Shown: in pieces, positions 31,707 to 44,629 of the stretch | How positions within the stretch are numbered: the first letter of the stretch is position 1 | Layout: each line of letters begins with the position of its first letter | Assembly (NCBI GenBank): GCA_025526935.1 | Contig: JAHLKD010000016.1 | Span: 372,001 to 436,000 of the forward strand | Length of the DNA stretch: 64,000 bases | Direction of reading: 5' to 3' | DNA from: Cladochytrium replicatum | Taxonomy: Eukaryota > Chytridiomycota > Chytridiomycetes > Cladochytriales > Cladochytriaceae | The notes under the pieces: generated by a model | Told to the model about the DNA's origin: nothing | Databases searched by the model: none | The model's input: the letters and a program-made list of their open reading frames with translations, nothing else | Program-made: the position numbers and the translations under genes

Positions 31707-33835
31707 ATGGAAAGTCTCGGTCGAGCGCCCACCTTGTACACATTTTCGTTTGAACGTATGTGACACGTATTTGTATCTCGTCCGGCTAATGACGCATCCA
31801 CTGCTATCCCCAGTTGTATCATTCTTCTACGAAACTGCTGGAATACAGCTTTCACATTTCGACGAGCTTTCCTTCGAAGTGTCTAACAACAATCAATGGA
31901 CATTCTTGGCGGGAAAGATTCCTATTGACAAGAAACACTCGAAAAGAAGCTCAAGTGGATCTTCCCTGCGCTGGTGTGGCTCTTTTTGTTTAGTTACGTC
32001 GCTGGACGGCGGTCTACCTGCTTCAGTGCCAATCTTTGCAAATGTAAGGCGTTCTGTCACATGGACACCAACCGTTTAACCACAACATGCCCGCAGCTTC
32101 TGAAAGCAAAATCCGGCAAGCATAAGAAGAAGGAAGCGAAGAAGCTGAAGGAACACTTGAGGAAGGTCAATGGGTTTAAGTCATGGTGGAGAAAATCGAC
32201 CCGTTCAGAAACACCAGACCAGACTTTTAGCGAGCGGCGACGAGCTGACGATGCACCAGCCTCGCCGAACTCGGATATGAGCCAAGAAAGCTTAATAATT
32301 GAGGATCCCCTCCTGGAGGATTACCATTCTATTGAAATCCAGGGATCCATCCAACTCAAACGATTCGGGACGGTAGCTATCCCATTAGTTCTGACAAAAG
32401 ACGTTGATTTTCCGCGACCTCTGAAAGCTGGGACAGCAATAGCAACACTAACTGTTCAATTGACACCGATTCAGTAAGCTGCTCTTACACCAATCATTCT
32501 TTGGCTAATAGTTGTTAAAGGGCAAGAGCGGTTCGATTAGCTGAAACAGATACAGATCCAAGTCCTACACAGTCACAAGCAGCAGCAAGTCAGCGTCTCT
32601 CACAGTGCTCAACCTCGCTCAATGCGTACTCAACAAGCGGGTCTTCTACGGTTGTATCGTCTGCCACACCATCACCTGCGTTCTCTTCTTCAGGAAGGTC
32701 TGGGGAGTATACTGTCAATGGAGCCACACAAATACAGCACGTTCACACTCGATCGGAATACGTCGAAGTCTCGGTTCAAACAGCTACTCCTCACGACAAT
32801 TTCCAGGAGCAAAGATTCGGAACTATGAAAGATTTCGATGCTGCCCTAGCAGATTACAGCACACCGCCCAACGCCATAGAATCTCATACATCTCAGGATG
32901 ACAGTAGGGGTAGAGAAGCCTCCATTCCCACAGCGGACGAGGACACCAAGTTTCCGGGGAATGCGCTTCCGGTTCCAATGGCGCCCTCTTTGCCGCATCC
33001 CCCGTCCCCACGCACCGTCGATCTCTCATCCAACAAACTAAACCCCGCCTCCATCACCAGCCTCTGCACCTTCCTCTCCACCAACAGCACTATCACGCAT
33101 CTCAATCTCTCAAGCTGCACCCTCGGCACCACCGGCGCGGTCGAGCTTTCCCAAGCACTCCAAACACGTCCGATCTCGCTTCAGGAGCTACATGTTTCGC
33201 GGAACGACATTGGCGACATTGGAGCGAGGGCACTTGGACGCGCCATACGCGAGAACAACCCTGGTCTCGAGGTGCTTTCAGTAGGATGCAACGAGATTGC
33301 ACCGCTGGGGATGAAATCGTTGGTTGAGAGCACATGCGAAGGCGTGAAAAGGTTGAGAGTTTTGGAGGTTTATGACAATGCGATGATGGAGGTCGGTGCG
33401 CTGGCTCTGGCGAAGAGCATTGAGCGGTGGAAAGGGACGCTGGAGAGATTGGACGTTGGGCAGTGTTTAATGTCGATGCGGGGGTGTTTAGCCGTGATGG
33501 GAGCGATGGATAAAGAACCAGGAATGCCAAAGCTGAAGGAAATTGTGCTGCACGGGAATGGGATGGAGGTAAGGTGTCTTGAGATACTGTTGAGAGCACT
33601 CGAGGTGCATCTGAGTGCTGTACGGGATTGCTCTGTCGACTACTACGTGGAGAAGGCCGAGATGGATGTAGTTGAAACGATGGAGCAACTAATGAGTTCT
33701 AGGGACGGCCAATTGCTTAGTGTTGCCGAAGACTTTGATGATGACCAATCTTTTTCGGGAGTTCACGAAGAGGATGAGACGGAGGCAGATGATGAGGGTA
33801 GCACTTTTGGGGATGTCGGAGAGGATGAAGCTTGA
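31707..33835 (+). CDS. Membrane-associated leucine-rich-repeat protein
   Basis: The proposed start at 31707 (MESLGRAPTLYTF) is followed by a small intron (about 31757-31814) and VSFFYETAGIQLSHFDELSF. A hydrophobic stretch, WIFPALVWLFLFSYV (about 31954-31998), is a likely membrane segment. It is in another frame, so one more splice or a frame break exists near 31870-31930; I could not fix it. Then a Lys-rich segment, an intron 32475-32521 (47 nt), a Ser/Thr-rich linker, and from about 33000 RNI-type leucine-rich repeats (VDLSSNKLNPASITSLCTFL, ITHLNLSSCTLGTTGAVELS, LQELHVSRNDIGDIGARALG), ending in an acidic tail. LRR folds bind proteins; partner unknown. The C-terminal half is well supported, the N-terminal half is not. 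Confidence 0.68.
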
Positions 33836-35102
33836 GGGAACACCCACCCAGACTTAAAATTATTTTTGTATTTTTGTATTTTTACTTGCCAACATTAATG
33901 GAACATACAGCCGAAAGGAATAACACATTCAGAGGCAAACAAGTAATACTATCATCTGCTTTGCCTTTAACTCCAAAACGTGATATTAATTCATCATCCT
34001 CCCATTACTTTTTGTGTCTCCATCATGGCATGTTCTTAATCAACAACAGATCATTGTGACTTTTATCTTGGTGCTACCATGAGGAGATATTTCTGATCTA
34101 CGACAATTTACGAGCTAATTCTGTGTGGAATAGTGTGGTGAATCAGTCGGGAGTAGGGTATACTCTGAACGTGATTGAGTAGAGTTGATCCTGAGACTCA
34201 TACATACATCCAATCAGTGTGGCCGACTCTTGCATCGTAGTATGGCTTGATTTCTAAACTACTCTTCTCAATAAGTAACTATTACTGTGATTACTAAATA
34301 GTGCTTCAATCAGACAATGGATTCTTTGTTCCTAAACGGGAACAGAGAATACCCTTGGAATGAAGTGAAATGTATTTTAACACATATCACTATATGTGGT
34401 AACAACTGTAAGGTCATGGACTCCAGAACTGGGCAAAACGTGCACTATGCCCTGGTGGAATCGATAATTCTGCTCGTATGAGGCTGTGGATGTCTTCTGT
34501 GGTTTACTGAACTATGAGGTGTAAAAGGGTTAGAAATCAAAGTAACCAAACAGGAACGACTCAAATACAGTTCGTGCACGGACCTTCTGTCAAAAACTGC
34601 TCGAAACATCAATCAACTAACAAGCCAATCGACGCAATCAAAGTCCAGACCGAAGCAAGCAAAGCACGCAAGGAAGTTTGTGCTAACCAGATCAGCCAAG
34701 TGGCCTGATCGTTGTTTTGTATTGGTGGACTGGATGACAACAAGAATGACATCATACAGTGATGATCCAGCAACCAAGAATCTTCACAACAACATGGAAG
34801 ACACCTAAGTATGCGTTTCCACGATCATAAATACATATTACTCTTCCCGAGTAAACGATTTATATCGACTTAACAATTATAACCGACAGGTCTCTCCGCA
34901 TTCCGCATCGTGAACTCCTGGATGTCTTCAGTCTGTCTGTTATGTCGTAGTGTTATATGTATGGTTGTTAAAGTGACTGTAGTAACAAATTCAGCTTCTA
35001 TAATCACGAAGATGGAATCGGTCATTAGCTCATTTTGGAATTTCCCGGAGCGTATTGTTGAAGCCTGCCGATACGTTGCCAAAGTTTCCCTCAAGTAAGA
35101 AA

Positions 35103-35786
35103 TTAAATCAGAACCTTCAACAAACAGGTTTGATTTCTTGGTTTACAATCGTGTGGAAATGCGCAATGATCTGGCATGACAATATACTGTCGAAGCACAA
35201 TCTTAACCTTTGGAGCTGACCCCACCTTTCGCATGGTTTGTTGCTGAACCATCCTCGAGAGTGAGTAAAGCTTTGAGAAATCTGGTGATACGTAGTCTGA
35301 CTCTCCACCTTTGCCCCAAGAAATTTGCACTGTAATATTTTCTCTCGATGTCATCCCCAGGAGAGCACCGCAAAAAGACGGACACAGCATAATGCTTCTC
35401 GAATGCATGATAATTTTTGCTGCAGTAATATCATCGTCAAAGCCAAGGTCGATTCGGAAACACACTTCTTACCCTAGTTCTCACGTAAATAAGTGGTAGC
35501 GGCATCGGGGGCAAGTCGTAGTATAAGATTCATCAACGGTTGCTCTTCGAATGCCATCAACAAATACCCAACAAGCGAAGAGCATCCGTTTTTCAATCGA
35601 TGGACCCATTATTATGGGAGTGTTTTCCGTAAAATGATCGAGACCGACTAATAATGGCCCTGTCGCCAGTGCTGCAACCTCGGCATTCGTTGAAGACTCC
35701 GTCCAGACAGCTACTGGTCTCAATGATTTGGAAAGATCTCGACTCTGTTCGAACCTCATACAGTCTTGAGATACTGTTGGAAGCAC
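35103..35786 (-). other. Two adjacent unidentified open frames, possible decayed gene
   Basis: Frames 35786-35481 (with PLLVGLDHFTENTPIIMG and ATVDESYTTTCPRCRYHLF) and 35465-35103 (with TSRENITVQISWGKGGESDY) are adjacent and separated by a GTGAGAAC..GGTAAG stretch too short for an intron. The first runs antisense through the duplicated LRR fragment at its start. No family recognised and no good start. They may be remnants or chance. Confidence 0.25.
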
Positions 35787-35945
35787 TGGAGGCTCATCTG
35801 GAGGGTTACTACCAGACTAAGATTCATATTTTGTTTCATTGTATTTTCACTCAGCATTAATGAACCATACTGCCATTGAACTAATAGTAATAACGCTGTA
35901 AGCAAACAAATATTTTCGTTTGCTTTGGGTTCTGCAACTCCGAAA
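35764..35945 (+). repeat. Degenerate partial copy of LRR gene 3' end and 3' flank
   Basis: 35764-35800 (cttgagatactgttggaagc...) matches 33577-33613 inside the LRR gene. 35815-35945 aligns with the LRR 3' flank at about 33848-33980 (shared cagact, cattaatg, aacatac/aaccatac, gcaaacaa and the run into ctccaaaac/ctccgaaac). The roughly 235 bp between the two blocks in the original is missing in the copy. It is a dispersed, internally deleted duplicate about 2 kb downstream in the same orientation. Confidence 0.75.
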
Positions 35946-36144
35946 CAAGCTTGAGTCCACTCACCGACATTCCCGGAGCGATGTATGTGTGCCATGCTCC
36001 CCGACAAGGCGAAATGAATGGTCAAAATGGCAGAATTACACCTCTCAAATACCAATAATTTATACTATTTTAGGGAGCGTGAAACAATGTATCTTTTAAG
36101 AATGTGCATCTGATGGCACGACATTTACAACGAATGTTGTGCGT

Positions 36145-36655
36145 TTAGTAGAAGAAGCCGAGGATCTTGCCTCCAGTCTTCTTCCTCCTGGCCTCCTCGT
36201 GGTCCATGATACCAGCAGAAGTGGTCTACAATAATTATGAAAATGAATAACTAAAGTTGACAATCGCAAGTGAACAAAACTCACCAAGACGATGTAGCCG
36301 AACTGACGCGAGGGGAGGAGGTTGGTGATCCACTTCTCAATGTCGTTGAGCCTGACGTTGAAGCGGGGGGAGATGACACCGCACTTGTTAAGACGGCCGT
36401 TGAGCTGGACAACGATCTTTCCGCTGCGGTGGTCGTCGATGATCTCGAATTCACCAATGTAGCCGTGGCGCTGCATGACGGTCAAGAATTTGACAATGAC
36501 CTTCGACGAGGGACGGATGAGCACCTGGCGCTTGCCCTTCTTCTCGGCGTTGACCATGTTCTTCAAGCAGTCGTTCTATAGACCGCAGGTCAGCTCAATT
36601 GTTGCCACATTTGTCAGAAATACGAGGAACTTACGAGGACGGAGATGCGGACCAT
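36145..36655 (-). CDS. RPS22: Cytosolic ribosomal protein uS8 (RPS22/RPS15A)
   Basis: 40S subunit protein, 130 residues, exactly the family length. Exons 36655-36635 (only MVRISVL), 36575-36285 and 36225-36145; introns 59 nt each, all phase 0. The sequence is highly conserved: [40 protein letters not shown], and the end [10 protein letters not shown] then TAA. The seven-codon first exon is typical of ribosomal protein genes with an early intron. Confidence 0.98.
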
Positions 36656-37255
36656 GTTGTCGAGGTTGCTGGGTTAAAGCTGGATGAAATAAAATACGGA
36701 AAATTAGTCGGTGCCGCGGGTGAAGAACAGACTTATAAAGAATTGAAACCATGCCCTATCAGTGTCTAATCCAAGAGCCTGTGGAAGACAAAATAAGCCG
36801 TTTTCCCCCCCGGGCGAGGGGGCTGCCCACATGAGTGTCATCCACGTAAATGGGAACATGAGTGAATGAGTCAAGAGGCAGCTCGAGGAGAGAGTGGAGG
36901 CACCTGCAATGCAAGTTGCAGGGCCAGCCCGATGCGATGCGATCCGACCTCCTTACCAAGCAGACCAACGACGAGTGGAACGACGAAATCGACGGCGACA
37001 AGGATGGCATCTGGGCAAGGCCCAACTGTCGACAATCAAAACGTCACACACACTCATGTTCCCATCACGGGAGACGGGCAGCGTCAGATTAAGGCATTTC
37101 CACACTCCATTCAGATGGAATTCAGCTCAGGATGGATGGATGGGTGGCATTCATTGTTCCTAGTGGTTGTACCTGGTGGTGTTGGTGAAGCTCGGACGAG
37201 GAACACGTGATGGGGAGTGTGTGATACAATATATTTTACAGAACCATAAACTACA
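36656..37255. promoter_or_regulatory. 600-bp upstream region of uS8
   Basis: This runs from the uS8 start to the end of the RhoGAP gene (both minus strand). Short open frames on the plus strand have no family features. It presumably holds the uS8 promoter and the RhoGAP 3' end signals. Confidence 0.4.
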
Positions 37256-40200
37256 TTACAGCGATCCACGTCGCAGCCATGTTATCCGCTTCGGAGATGG
37301 AGTTGGCCCGCCTCCTCCATCAAGTCGCTGCTGTATCGTGTCAGGTAGCTCAACATATTTTCAGCATCAAACCTTTGATTGTATCCCTTCTTTGAAACTT
37401 CGTTACCTGCCACAACTCATCTTGCCTCTCGATCATCAGTTGCACCACTTCGGTTACTCGTTCATGCCTCATGTGAATTACCCGTGCTTTCGGTCTTGGT
37501 TTGGGTCGCAGAATATTTGGTCCTATGATCGTCGCAATGTTTCGTGTATCCATTCCGTTAATCTCCCTTTTCTCAACTACCTTCAGGAGAAATGAAAGGA
37601 AATATTGCAGCGTCGCGGCATGTGTACGTGGGAGAAGCATCACTAGCAATCTGTACCCTTGAAACTTCACCTCGTTGTCTGGTGATTCTGGTAATGATGA
37701 GCTTTCAGAAGCGATCATGAGGGTACACATATCATGCTTACCCGCAGTTTTCATAAACACTTTGAAGAGCTTGAACGGTATCAATGAATCACGGAGATCG
37801 CGGAAGAACCCTTTCAGCAGTGTTGCTAGATCATGCGGATGTGGATGTGTAGCGATAACGTCCAGTTGGCGACTGGCAAGTTTCTCTTTCAGCTCCGCGA
37901 CACGCTTAACATTCCCTGGTACTCGGAATAAACCTTGCAATTCGACACCTGTTCAAATTCAGCTTTTCCCATCAAAGCTACCAGCGACACATTACCGTTT
38001 CTTAAAAGTGCTTCGCAGCATTCCACAACGATTGCTGGAACACGCCTCAGCGAATCCTTGTCCTCATAATCTTCCAAACACTGAGGGTCTGCTGAAACTT
38101 CCCTTCCGGGCGATGCTCCAGCGCCATTGTTCGACATCACAACGCTAGACTTCTTTTTCAAAGTCTGATCTCCCGACGCAAATAGTTGCGATAAGTTTGG
38201 TGCACTCGCGGAAAACGGCGTACCGGACCGTGATCGAGCCAGCTTTGCAAAGATTTTACGTAAACTTAAATCTTTCGATCTCCGAACATGGCTCAACACC
38301 TCGGAAGCCCGCATCAGTTTGTGTTCTTCCATCAAAGAGAGCAGCTCGCCGACAACCAAGTCGTGCAATTTCGTCTCGTAATCACTCCCTGTGGTATTTG
38401 TAGCGCTAACGAGGCTGGTGAAGGAATAAGGTGCTGCGAGCCGATCTTTAGAGGATTTTTGGAGCGCTGAGCGGCGAGAGATGCTGTCATTGTGGACATG
38501 GTTACCAACTTGGTTCTGCAACAGAGCAAGGAGACTCAAAAAGTTGAGCGGAATGTATCTAAACCCATCCCTATGTACCTTCTTTTGAAAAATCAGAGAC
38601 GGCTTCCTTGATACCGACTCCGTCGATTGGTTCAGATTCGACTGCTCTCCTATAGACTCAGTTTCTCCATTTTCTCCATTTTCAGGTGCAGGTGGAGGCT
38701 CAACGCTGTTCGCAGTGAAAAGCGAATCGCGGCTCCCCGACTGACTTTGATAGACCGAGTTCAGCGAACTTAAGAGCGTCCTGGCAAATGAGAGACTTGA
38801 AGCTGAAATGGATGTGCTCATCGCTCTCTTGCTTCTGATCGCAGATGACACAGACGACCAGTCCTGGTGTCTCGCGGTGCCGGTTGTTGTTTTGCTGCGT
38901 TTGATCTTTTGGGATGGTTCCGTTGGTGTTCTCCACAAGGGTTTGCCTACAAGTTGAAAATTCCAACCGTCTCCTTCTAACGTGGCTTCATTATCACTGG
39001 TTGCTTGAGGACCATTTGACAAGATCGAAGACGGTTGGGATTCAGACCCTTCTTGCTTCAGTGGCTGGTACTTTTTATGTCCATCTGAGAAGTGGACATG
39101 ATTGCTTCCATGCGGTGGCCGTTTGTCGAAACTCGATGAAAGCGACTGCGAATCAACTTCGTCATGGCATCTTCGTTCGGCAGTGACGGCTGTTGTGCTT
39201 GACTCTTCAAGGGATTGACCTTGTGTATTCAACAACCTATTCCCGTCGTTTTCAGACGAATAACCGTCAAATGTGTTCGCCAACGGGCTGAACATATCTC
39301 TCGCGTCCAGAAATTCATTATGCGATCCATTGGCATCCGGTTCGTCAGTGCTAGGGTTGTCGTTTTCTAAAGACTTTTGATCGTCATTTTCTGATGACTT
39401 GTGATCGTGATTTGATGCCTTCTGACTGGAAGAGGACTCGCAATCAAGCTCGGGAGTTGTAGTTGGCTCTGGATCAGAACGAGAATATTTTTCTGGCCCA
39501 TCAGTGGTACTTTCGGCAATTGACTGCGTGGAGAGCTGAATAGATTCCTTTAGATTCTGGTCATCGTGTTCAGTCAAAAATTTTCCAAGTAACCTGACAT
39601 ACAAACCTCCAAATGCGTGGGTTGTTGAACATTTTGTGTATTCCCATCATCGCCAAGTGAGACACTCCTATTGTTTTGCTGGTCCAAAGACTGCTGATAA
39701 GAGTCCGAATCGCTTCCTCCACCTTCGTCTCCCTGAGTGAGCCAGTTAATATCCTGCCCATCTTTCAAAACAGCCAAACTCTACAAACGATTAGCCGGCA
39801 TCCCCATCCTAACCAATTCATTCATCCTCTCACCCGCTGAATGACCGCATCCAACGAAGCAAGCCTGCTTCTCTCTTCATCCGCAACCTCCTCCGCTTCT
39901 TCCTCCTTCTTTGTTCTCTCCAGAAGCCCATTCCGGACAGTGAAAACAAACGCCAGTTTAATTTCAAAGTTGGAGCGAACCGACTCTACAAGATTGCGCA
40001 GCCTTTTGCGGACCATCTGGTCCATCAACATTCGATCATCGTGGACCTGTTTCGTGTATTCAGCGGTTGGTGCAGCAGGATCGTTCTGGTTGCGCATCAA
40101 TTCCCATCGATCATCAAGCTGCTTTCTGCGCTTCTGCTCTCGTTTTTGATCGTAGTCGTATTGCCGCATCGCTTCCTTGATTGCTGTCTGTTAAAAACAA

Positions 40201-40735
40201 TCGAGCAAAAAACATTTCAAAAAACAAGCTGTTTATTGCAGGCGTTTTTTACTTCGAAATCTTTGGCATATCCTAGTGCGAGTTTGAAATCTTTCTCCGT
40301 GACGCTGCCATGTCGGATGCTAGCAACTCGACTAATCACTTCCCCGCTTCTAGGTTTGTGACGCTGTTGAAGTTGTCGCTTTACTCAGAACCTGAGATTG
40401 AAGTCAAAAACACATCGAAAGTGAATTCACCTTTGGAGAATTGTCCTTTCCTGCCGCAGGAGCGACGATACGTTTCTGACCTTCAATGTGCTCCTGAAGA
40501 GCTTGGTTCCGTTTCGCAATCTCATGGCTGACCTGCCTGGTATGTTTCCCTGATAGCTCACGTTTATTTTCACTCTGATTCTCCTGACGGTCGCTGGACA
40601 AAGAAGTGTGTTTGTTTTCAGTGTGATTTTCCTGATGAACACTGGGCGGCTGTATCGCAGGGGGAAATATCAGTGCTCCACGTATGCTTTTCGTATTGTT
40701 TTGAACTCTCCACCCACTTGCTGTGTGATTCTCAT
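37256..40735 (-). CDS. RhoGAP-domain protein
   Basis: GTPase-activating protein for Rho-type GTPases. Proposed start ATG 40735 (MRITQQ), followed by a 68-nt intron. Further exons carry a helical N-terminal domain (SGEVISRVASIRHGSVTEKDFKLALGYAKDFE, then TAIKEAMRQYDYDQKREQKR, and an Arg/Glu-rich helix) that may be BAR-like, but I cannot assign it. A long Ser/Asp-rich middle (about 39600-38100) follows. The GAP domain spans about 38060-37400 (VPAIVVECCEALLRNG, GLFRVPGN with the arginine finger, LLKGFFRDLRDSLIPF, MDTRNIATIIGPNIL with the conserved Asn). A last 58-nt intron leads to a short Gly/Arg-rich tail ending at 37256. It probably acts at the cell cortex in actin or polarity control. Confidence 0.86.
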
Positions 40736-40852
40736 AGCGAGGGGTCCAGTGGAATTTTGTAGCTATGTACAACAAAGGAAAGGGAACTGGACTATGATTG
40801 GGAGATCAGAAAAAGCAATCCAATTTGGCAGCCAAAATATCACTACATCAAT

Positions 40853-41422
40853 CTATTTCTTTTTCCCAGTCTCTGGTGCGCCAGCCTTTGGCCTCTTCGC
40901 ACCGTACTTTGAACGTCCCTTCTTCCTCGTCACCACGCCCTGACAATCCAACGCTCCTCTCACGACCTTGTATCGCACACCGGGACAATCAGGCACACGA
41001 CCCCCGCGAACCAGCACGACAGCGTGCTCCTGCACATTGTGCCCCTCGCCCGGAATATACGCTTGGACAACCTTCCCAGACGTCAGCCGCACCCTGCACA
41101 CTTTGCGCTGGGCGGAGTTGGGTTTCTTCGGCTTGACGTTGAAGACCTTCAGGGTTACGCCGCGTCGTTGTGGAGAGCCGAGGAGGGCGGGGGAGGCGGA
41201 TTGCTTCAGGCGTGGTTTTCGGATGCCGCGGATCACTTGGTTGAGCGTTGCGAATGTGCGTGGCTGCGCGATTGTGTTAGGAGTGGGGAGGAGGGGTCGA
41301 AGCGCTGTGGAGAAAGTTGCTGTTGCAGAAAGTGGTTTTGGAGTGGCTGCACTCCACATGTGAGGTTGGGCATTGAGCACCCATCGGACGGTTCGTTTTA
41401 CAACAGTAAACGAGCGAAGCAT
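40853..41422 (-). CDS. MRPS12: Mitochondrial ribosomal protein uS12m
   Basis: A single exon of 189 residues. The N-terminal ~60 residues are basic and Ser/Ala-rich, a mitochondrial presequence ([20 protein letters not shown]). The S12 fold follows with diagnostic strings: [47 protein letters not shown] and [20 protein letters not shown]. It forms part of the decoding centre of the mitoribosome. It lies 65 bp downstream of NOP14 on the same strand. Confidence 0.97.
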   Translation of the reverse strand: MLRSFTVVKRTVRWVLNAQPHMWSAATPKPLSATATFSTALRPLLPTPNTIAQPRTFATLNQVIRGIRKPRLKQSASPALLGSPQRRGVTLKVFNVKPKKPNSAQRKVCRVRLTSGKVVQAYIPGEGHNVQEHAVVLVRGGRVPDCPGVRYKVVRGALDCQGVVTRKKGRSKYGAKRPKAGAPETGKKK

Positions 41423-41487
41423 CCTTGCTCACGTGGCCAAGTGATGAAACCGATAAAAAGTTTGGAGACTTGTATAAACCAAAACAT

Positions 41488-44400
41488 CTACCACTTTTTC
41501 TTCGACTTCTTCTTCTCGTCTTTTGTCTCTCCTGCTTCATTCCCCAGCTGCCCAAACTTCTGGTTCAACCGCGCTGTGTATGCTGCATCCTTCTGCATCC
41601 GCTGCGATATTGTCTGTCGAGCCCTGAATGCGGCGTCCTTGCGTAATTCACGCACAGCTCCCTTGTGCTCCTTCTTGTACTCTGCGCGAAGCTTCTGATC
41701 TTGAGCTCTCTTCGCCTTCTTGTCTATGGAGTATCTGAAGCAAAATACACCATTAAATGGGAGTCTCAAATGCTGTTACAAGAACTCACTTCTCATTGAA
41801 CTTGGGCATGTACGTTGCGATTGGAACTGCTTTCCGTTTCTGCAGTTGCAGTGGTCGTCTGCTCAGCAAGCATCGCGCCGTAAGCTTCTCAAGTGTGTCG
41901 CGGAGGTCTTGCACTTCACTGGCTGCATCGCCAAAAGCGGCAGCTTCTGCCGAGCCAACCGCATCAGGAAAGATCGAGAAAAGTTCACGGAATGCAACTG
42001 AATCCGCCAATATTTTTGCATATTGAACGACCAACTGAGCCGCAAGTTTGAATAAACTTAAACTGAAATATGCAATGAAATAAGTCCTTCAAACTAATGC
42101 GGTTGGTAGAAATTACCATTGTGAGCCAGAGCCCAAGTACGCTCCGTCCGGATTCGCCAATAAGTCCAAAACCGGGATCTGTTCAACCTTTGTTTGGTCA
42201 GCCGCAGATTCGATGGCATGCGGTGCAAGGTACTGGATAGTTCGATGCAGGAAATGTATCGCTTCTGGTACTACCCTTCTCGAATCTTTCATGTTCTTGA
42301 AAATGGACATGAACAATTTATCTTGCGAAGATTTGTATAAATACCATACCTGCATCAGCAAAGTGATCAAGAAGAGTCCAGAAGAGAAGTCAGCGGCAGT
42401 AGAGCCCCTGGAGTTTCCAATGAAGTTCGCCATCAGGAGAGTCATCGGGGTGCAAACAGGATGCCGATAGTCTGAAACTGAAAACAGGTCGCCTGCAATC
42501 TTGAATATGACCAAATCCTGTACAGTTACGGCTTTTTGGCAAAGTTAACACAAGCTGCTGTGCAATCGCTGATGAACCTACATTCGATGAATCCTTCCTC
42601 AATGCCTTGAGCAACCCGTTCCTGGATGGATTTGATCTTTGTGATGAACAGAACAGATATTTCCGCCGGAAACTGGTGGCCAAGCTCGAAGAGATGGATT
42701 TGAAACGGCTCCATGGACTTCAACCCTTCACTGTTTGTCGTGCTAATATCCAGAATATGCTCCAGAACGATCCGCATCAGAGTCTGTGGAGCAGGTCAAT
42801 TCAACCAAGGAGATTGACTACAATCGCAACATACCAACAGTTTAACGCTATTCTGGGGATGTAGTCGAACGTGATACAGCGTTCTAATCCTACCTACAAT
42901 AACTGCTTGCTCTTCCAAAGTTCGACCTGCCACAATCTTTCGGAATTGCTTGATGTTTTCTGGTGCTTCGAAAGTGTACGGTAAGTCGGCCGTGGGAGTG
43001 GCAGTAGTCCCAACAAAGGTCTGCTCTGCCTTCTTCCTTCGTTTCTTCCGACGATCCCGTTCTTCCTCACTGTTTTCTGACTCAGATGCCGAGTCAGATG
43101 CGTCGACGGCGTCAATCAACACTCCATCTTCACTGTATCGCAATATTGGTCCTCCATCGTCGGTAACCGGGGTAAAATCGTCATCAAGATCGTCTCCTTG
43201 CGGTATTCGCTTTCTCTTTGATCCGGCTTTATTTTCCGAATCATCATCAGCATCGAAACCCTTGCTCATTCGCTTCAACCGTTCGTTCTGGAAACGCGAC
43301 TCATTATTCAGTTTTTATTTCCCCAAACAGTTGCGCGTTCCCACCTCGAGCGTTTCTAATCTTTCCCTCTCCGCAATGGCAACTTCTTCGTCAGTTTTCA
43401 TCCGATCGGTTGCGCGAGCACGGCGCTCGGAGTGGAGCCGCCGGACCAACGAATCGAAATCGTCGTCTGTAGTCGGTGGTGCTCTGGTCGGCGGAACGAC
43501 ACCACTAGCTTCGGCTGCGGCTGAACGTTTTGCAGACTCTCCAACCAATTGGCGGATCAAAGAAAGGTCCTCATCCACCTCTCTTGCGAGATCCTCGTTT
43601 TCTTCCTTCACTTTCTGCCTTTCGTACTGAGCGGAAGAAGCAATCAGCTGCATTTGCATCATCATTTGAAGCTGAATTTCTTACCTTGTGCTGCTTGCTC
43701 TTGGCAATCAACTCTTTCATTACTTCATTTTTGGACTTTCTTCGGTTTTGCTTCAAAGGCAAGATTAATAAGGAATAAAAAGAAAATTATTGCACAAACG
43801 TCGGGCATTTCATCCTCAGATCCAACGCTTTCCTCATCATCAAAACCGCCAAAGTGGAGCTTGGAAACTGTGCTTCTTCCAATTTTCCCTGTCAGGCCCA
43901 ATGATCAGCCAACTCATAAACGAATCCATATCTTGATCTTTATCTCTACCATCAGATTCATCAACAGGTTCGAACATTGGTGTGTCTAAATCATCCATGT
44001 CGGCAAGAGATTGGCCAAAATGAGTGAGATCCTCCTCAAGGGAAAAGTCTACCCTGCGATCTGAGCCCCTCTAATAGATTCACAAAGGTGTGAGTAACAA
44101 CGAACAAAAGGTGTAAATTGGAAACCTACAGATTTCTCATGCATGAATCTCTCCATCATCTTTTCTTCCACCGATGTTGTCAGGTCATTTTCGCCGATTC
44201 GTCGATCTACCAGCGCCCCCTCTTTATTTCCTCGACGAAGTCCCACCAACAGAGTTTTGTTTCGCTGTTTTGGCAAAATTAGATTACACATTGGAATATT
44301 CAGCCATCAAGACATACCACTTCTTCAGCTTTCTGGCGCGCGATTCCAGGTTTTCCCTTCAGACCTTTAATATTCCGATTAACAACCTCATGCTTTGTTT

Positions 44401-44578
44401 TCGTGATCTTGTATTCGAATGGATTGTCCCGGGTAACACTTTCGGGGTTGGCTTTTGGTGCACCATGCTTAGCTCCACCCTTCTTCGACGCACGAGCGTT
44501 ACGTTTCTCCGATATTTCTGCTTTTTTCGTTGACTCCTTCAGACGGCGCAATGCCGCACCGCCTTTGCTCTTAACCAT
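41488..44578 (-). CDS. NOP14: Nucleolar protein NOP14 (small-subunit processome)
   Basis: Component of the SSU processome needed for 18S rRNA maturation. ATG 44578 starts MVKSKGGAALRRLKE. Then come NPFEYKITKTKHEVVNRNIK, RNKTLLVGLRRGNKEGALVD, DRRIGENDLTTSVEEKMMERF, DFSLEEDLTHFGQSLADMDD, an acidic/Lys middle, several helical exons (QKREERERLEKL-like and HFLHRTIQYLAPHAIES), and a Lys-rich end (DAAYTARLNQKFGQLGNEAG) with TAG at 41490-41488. All features match NOP14. Multiple short introns; individual junctions were not all checked. It starts 51 bp from divergent ALG10. Confidence 0.92.
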
Positions 44579-44629
44579 CACGAATGAGCACAGAAAACCT
44601 GTCAAAAACCTACGGGTGTGGCTTAACCT
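44579..44629. promoter_or_regulatory. 51-bp bidirectional start region (NOP14 / ALG10)
   Basis: Divergent ATGs at 44578 (minus) and 44630 (plus) leave 51 bp. A shared core promoter or overlapping 5' leaders are implied. No motif is assigned. Confidence 0.6.

Larger units (their letters stand above)
33836..36144. other. 2.3-kb gene-poor tract
   Basis: AT-rich sequence after the LRR gene and before uS8. It carries no confident gene. It holds a decayed copy of the LRR gene's 3' end (35764-35945) and two minus-strand open frames (35103-35786) described separately. No tRNA, rRNA or transposon ends were recognised. Confidence 0.55.

Noticed and set aside
34514-35098. Short plus-strand open frames in the gene-poor tract
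   Set aside because: All about 60 codons, no motifs, no splice pattern linking them.
41024-41698. Plus-strand 224-codon open frame
   Set aside because: Antisense to uS12m and the NOP14 end, both with clear conserved protein; no independent features.
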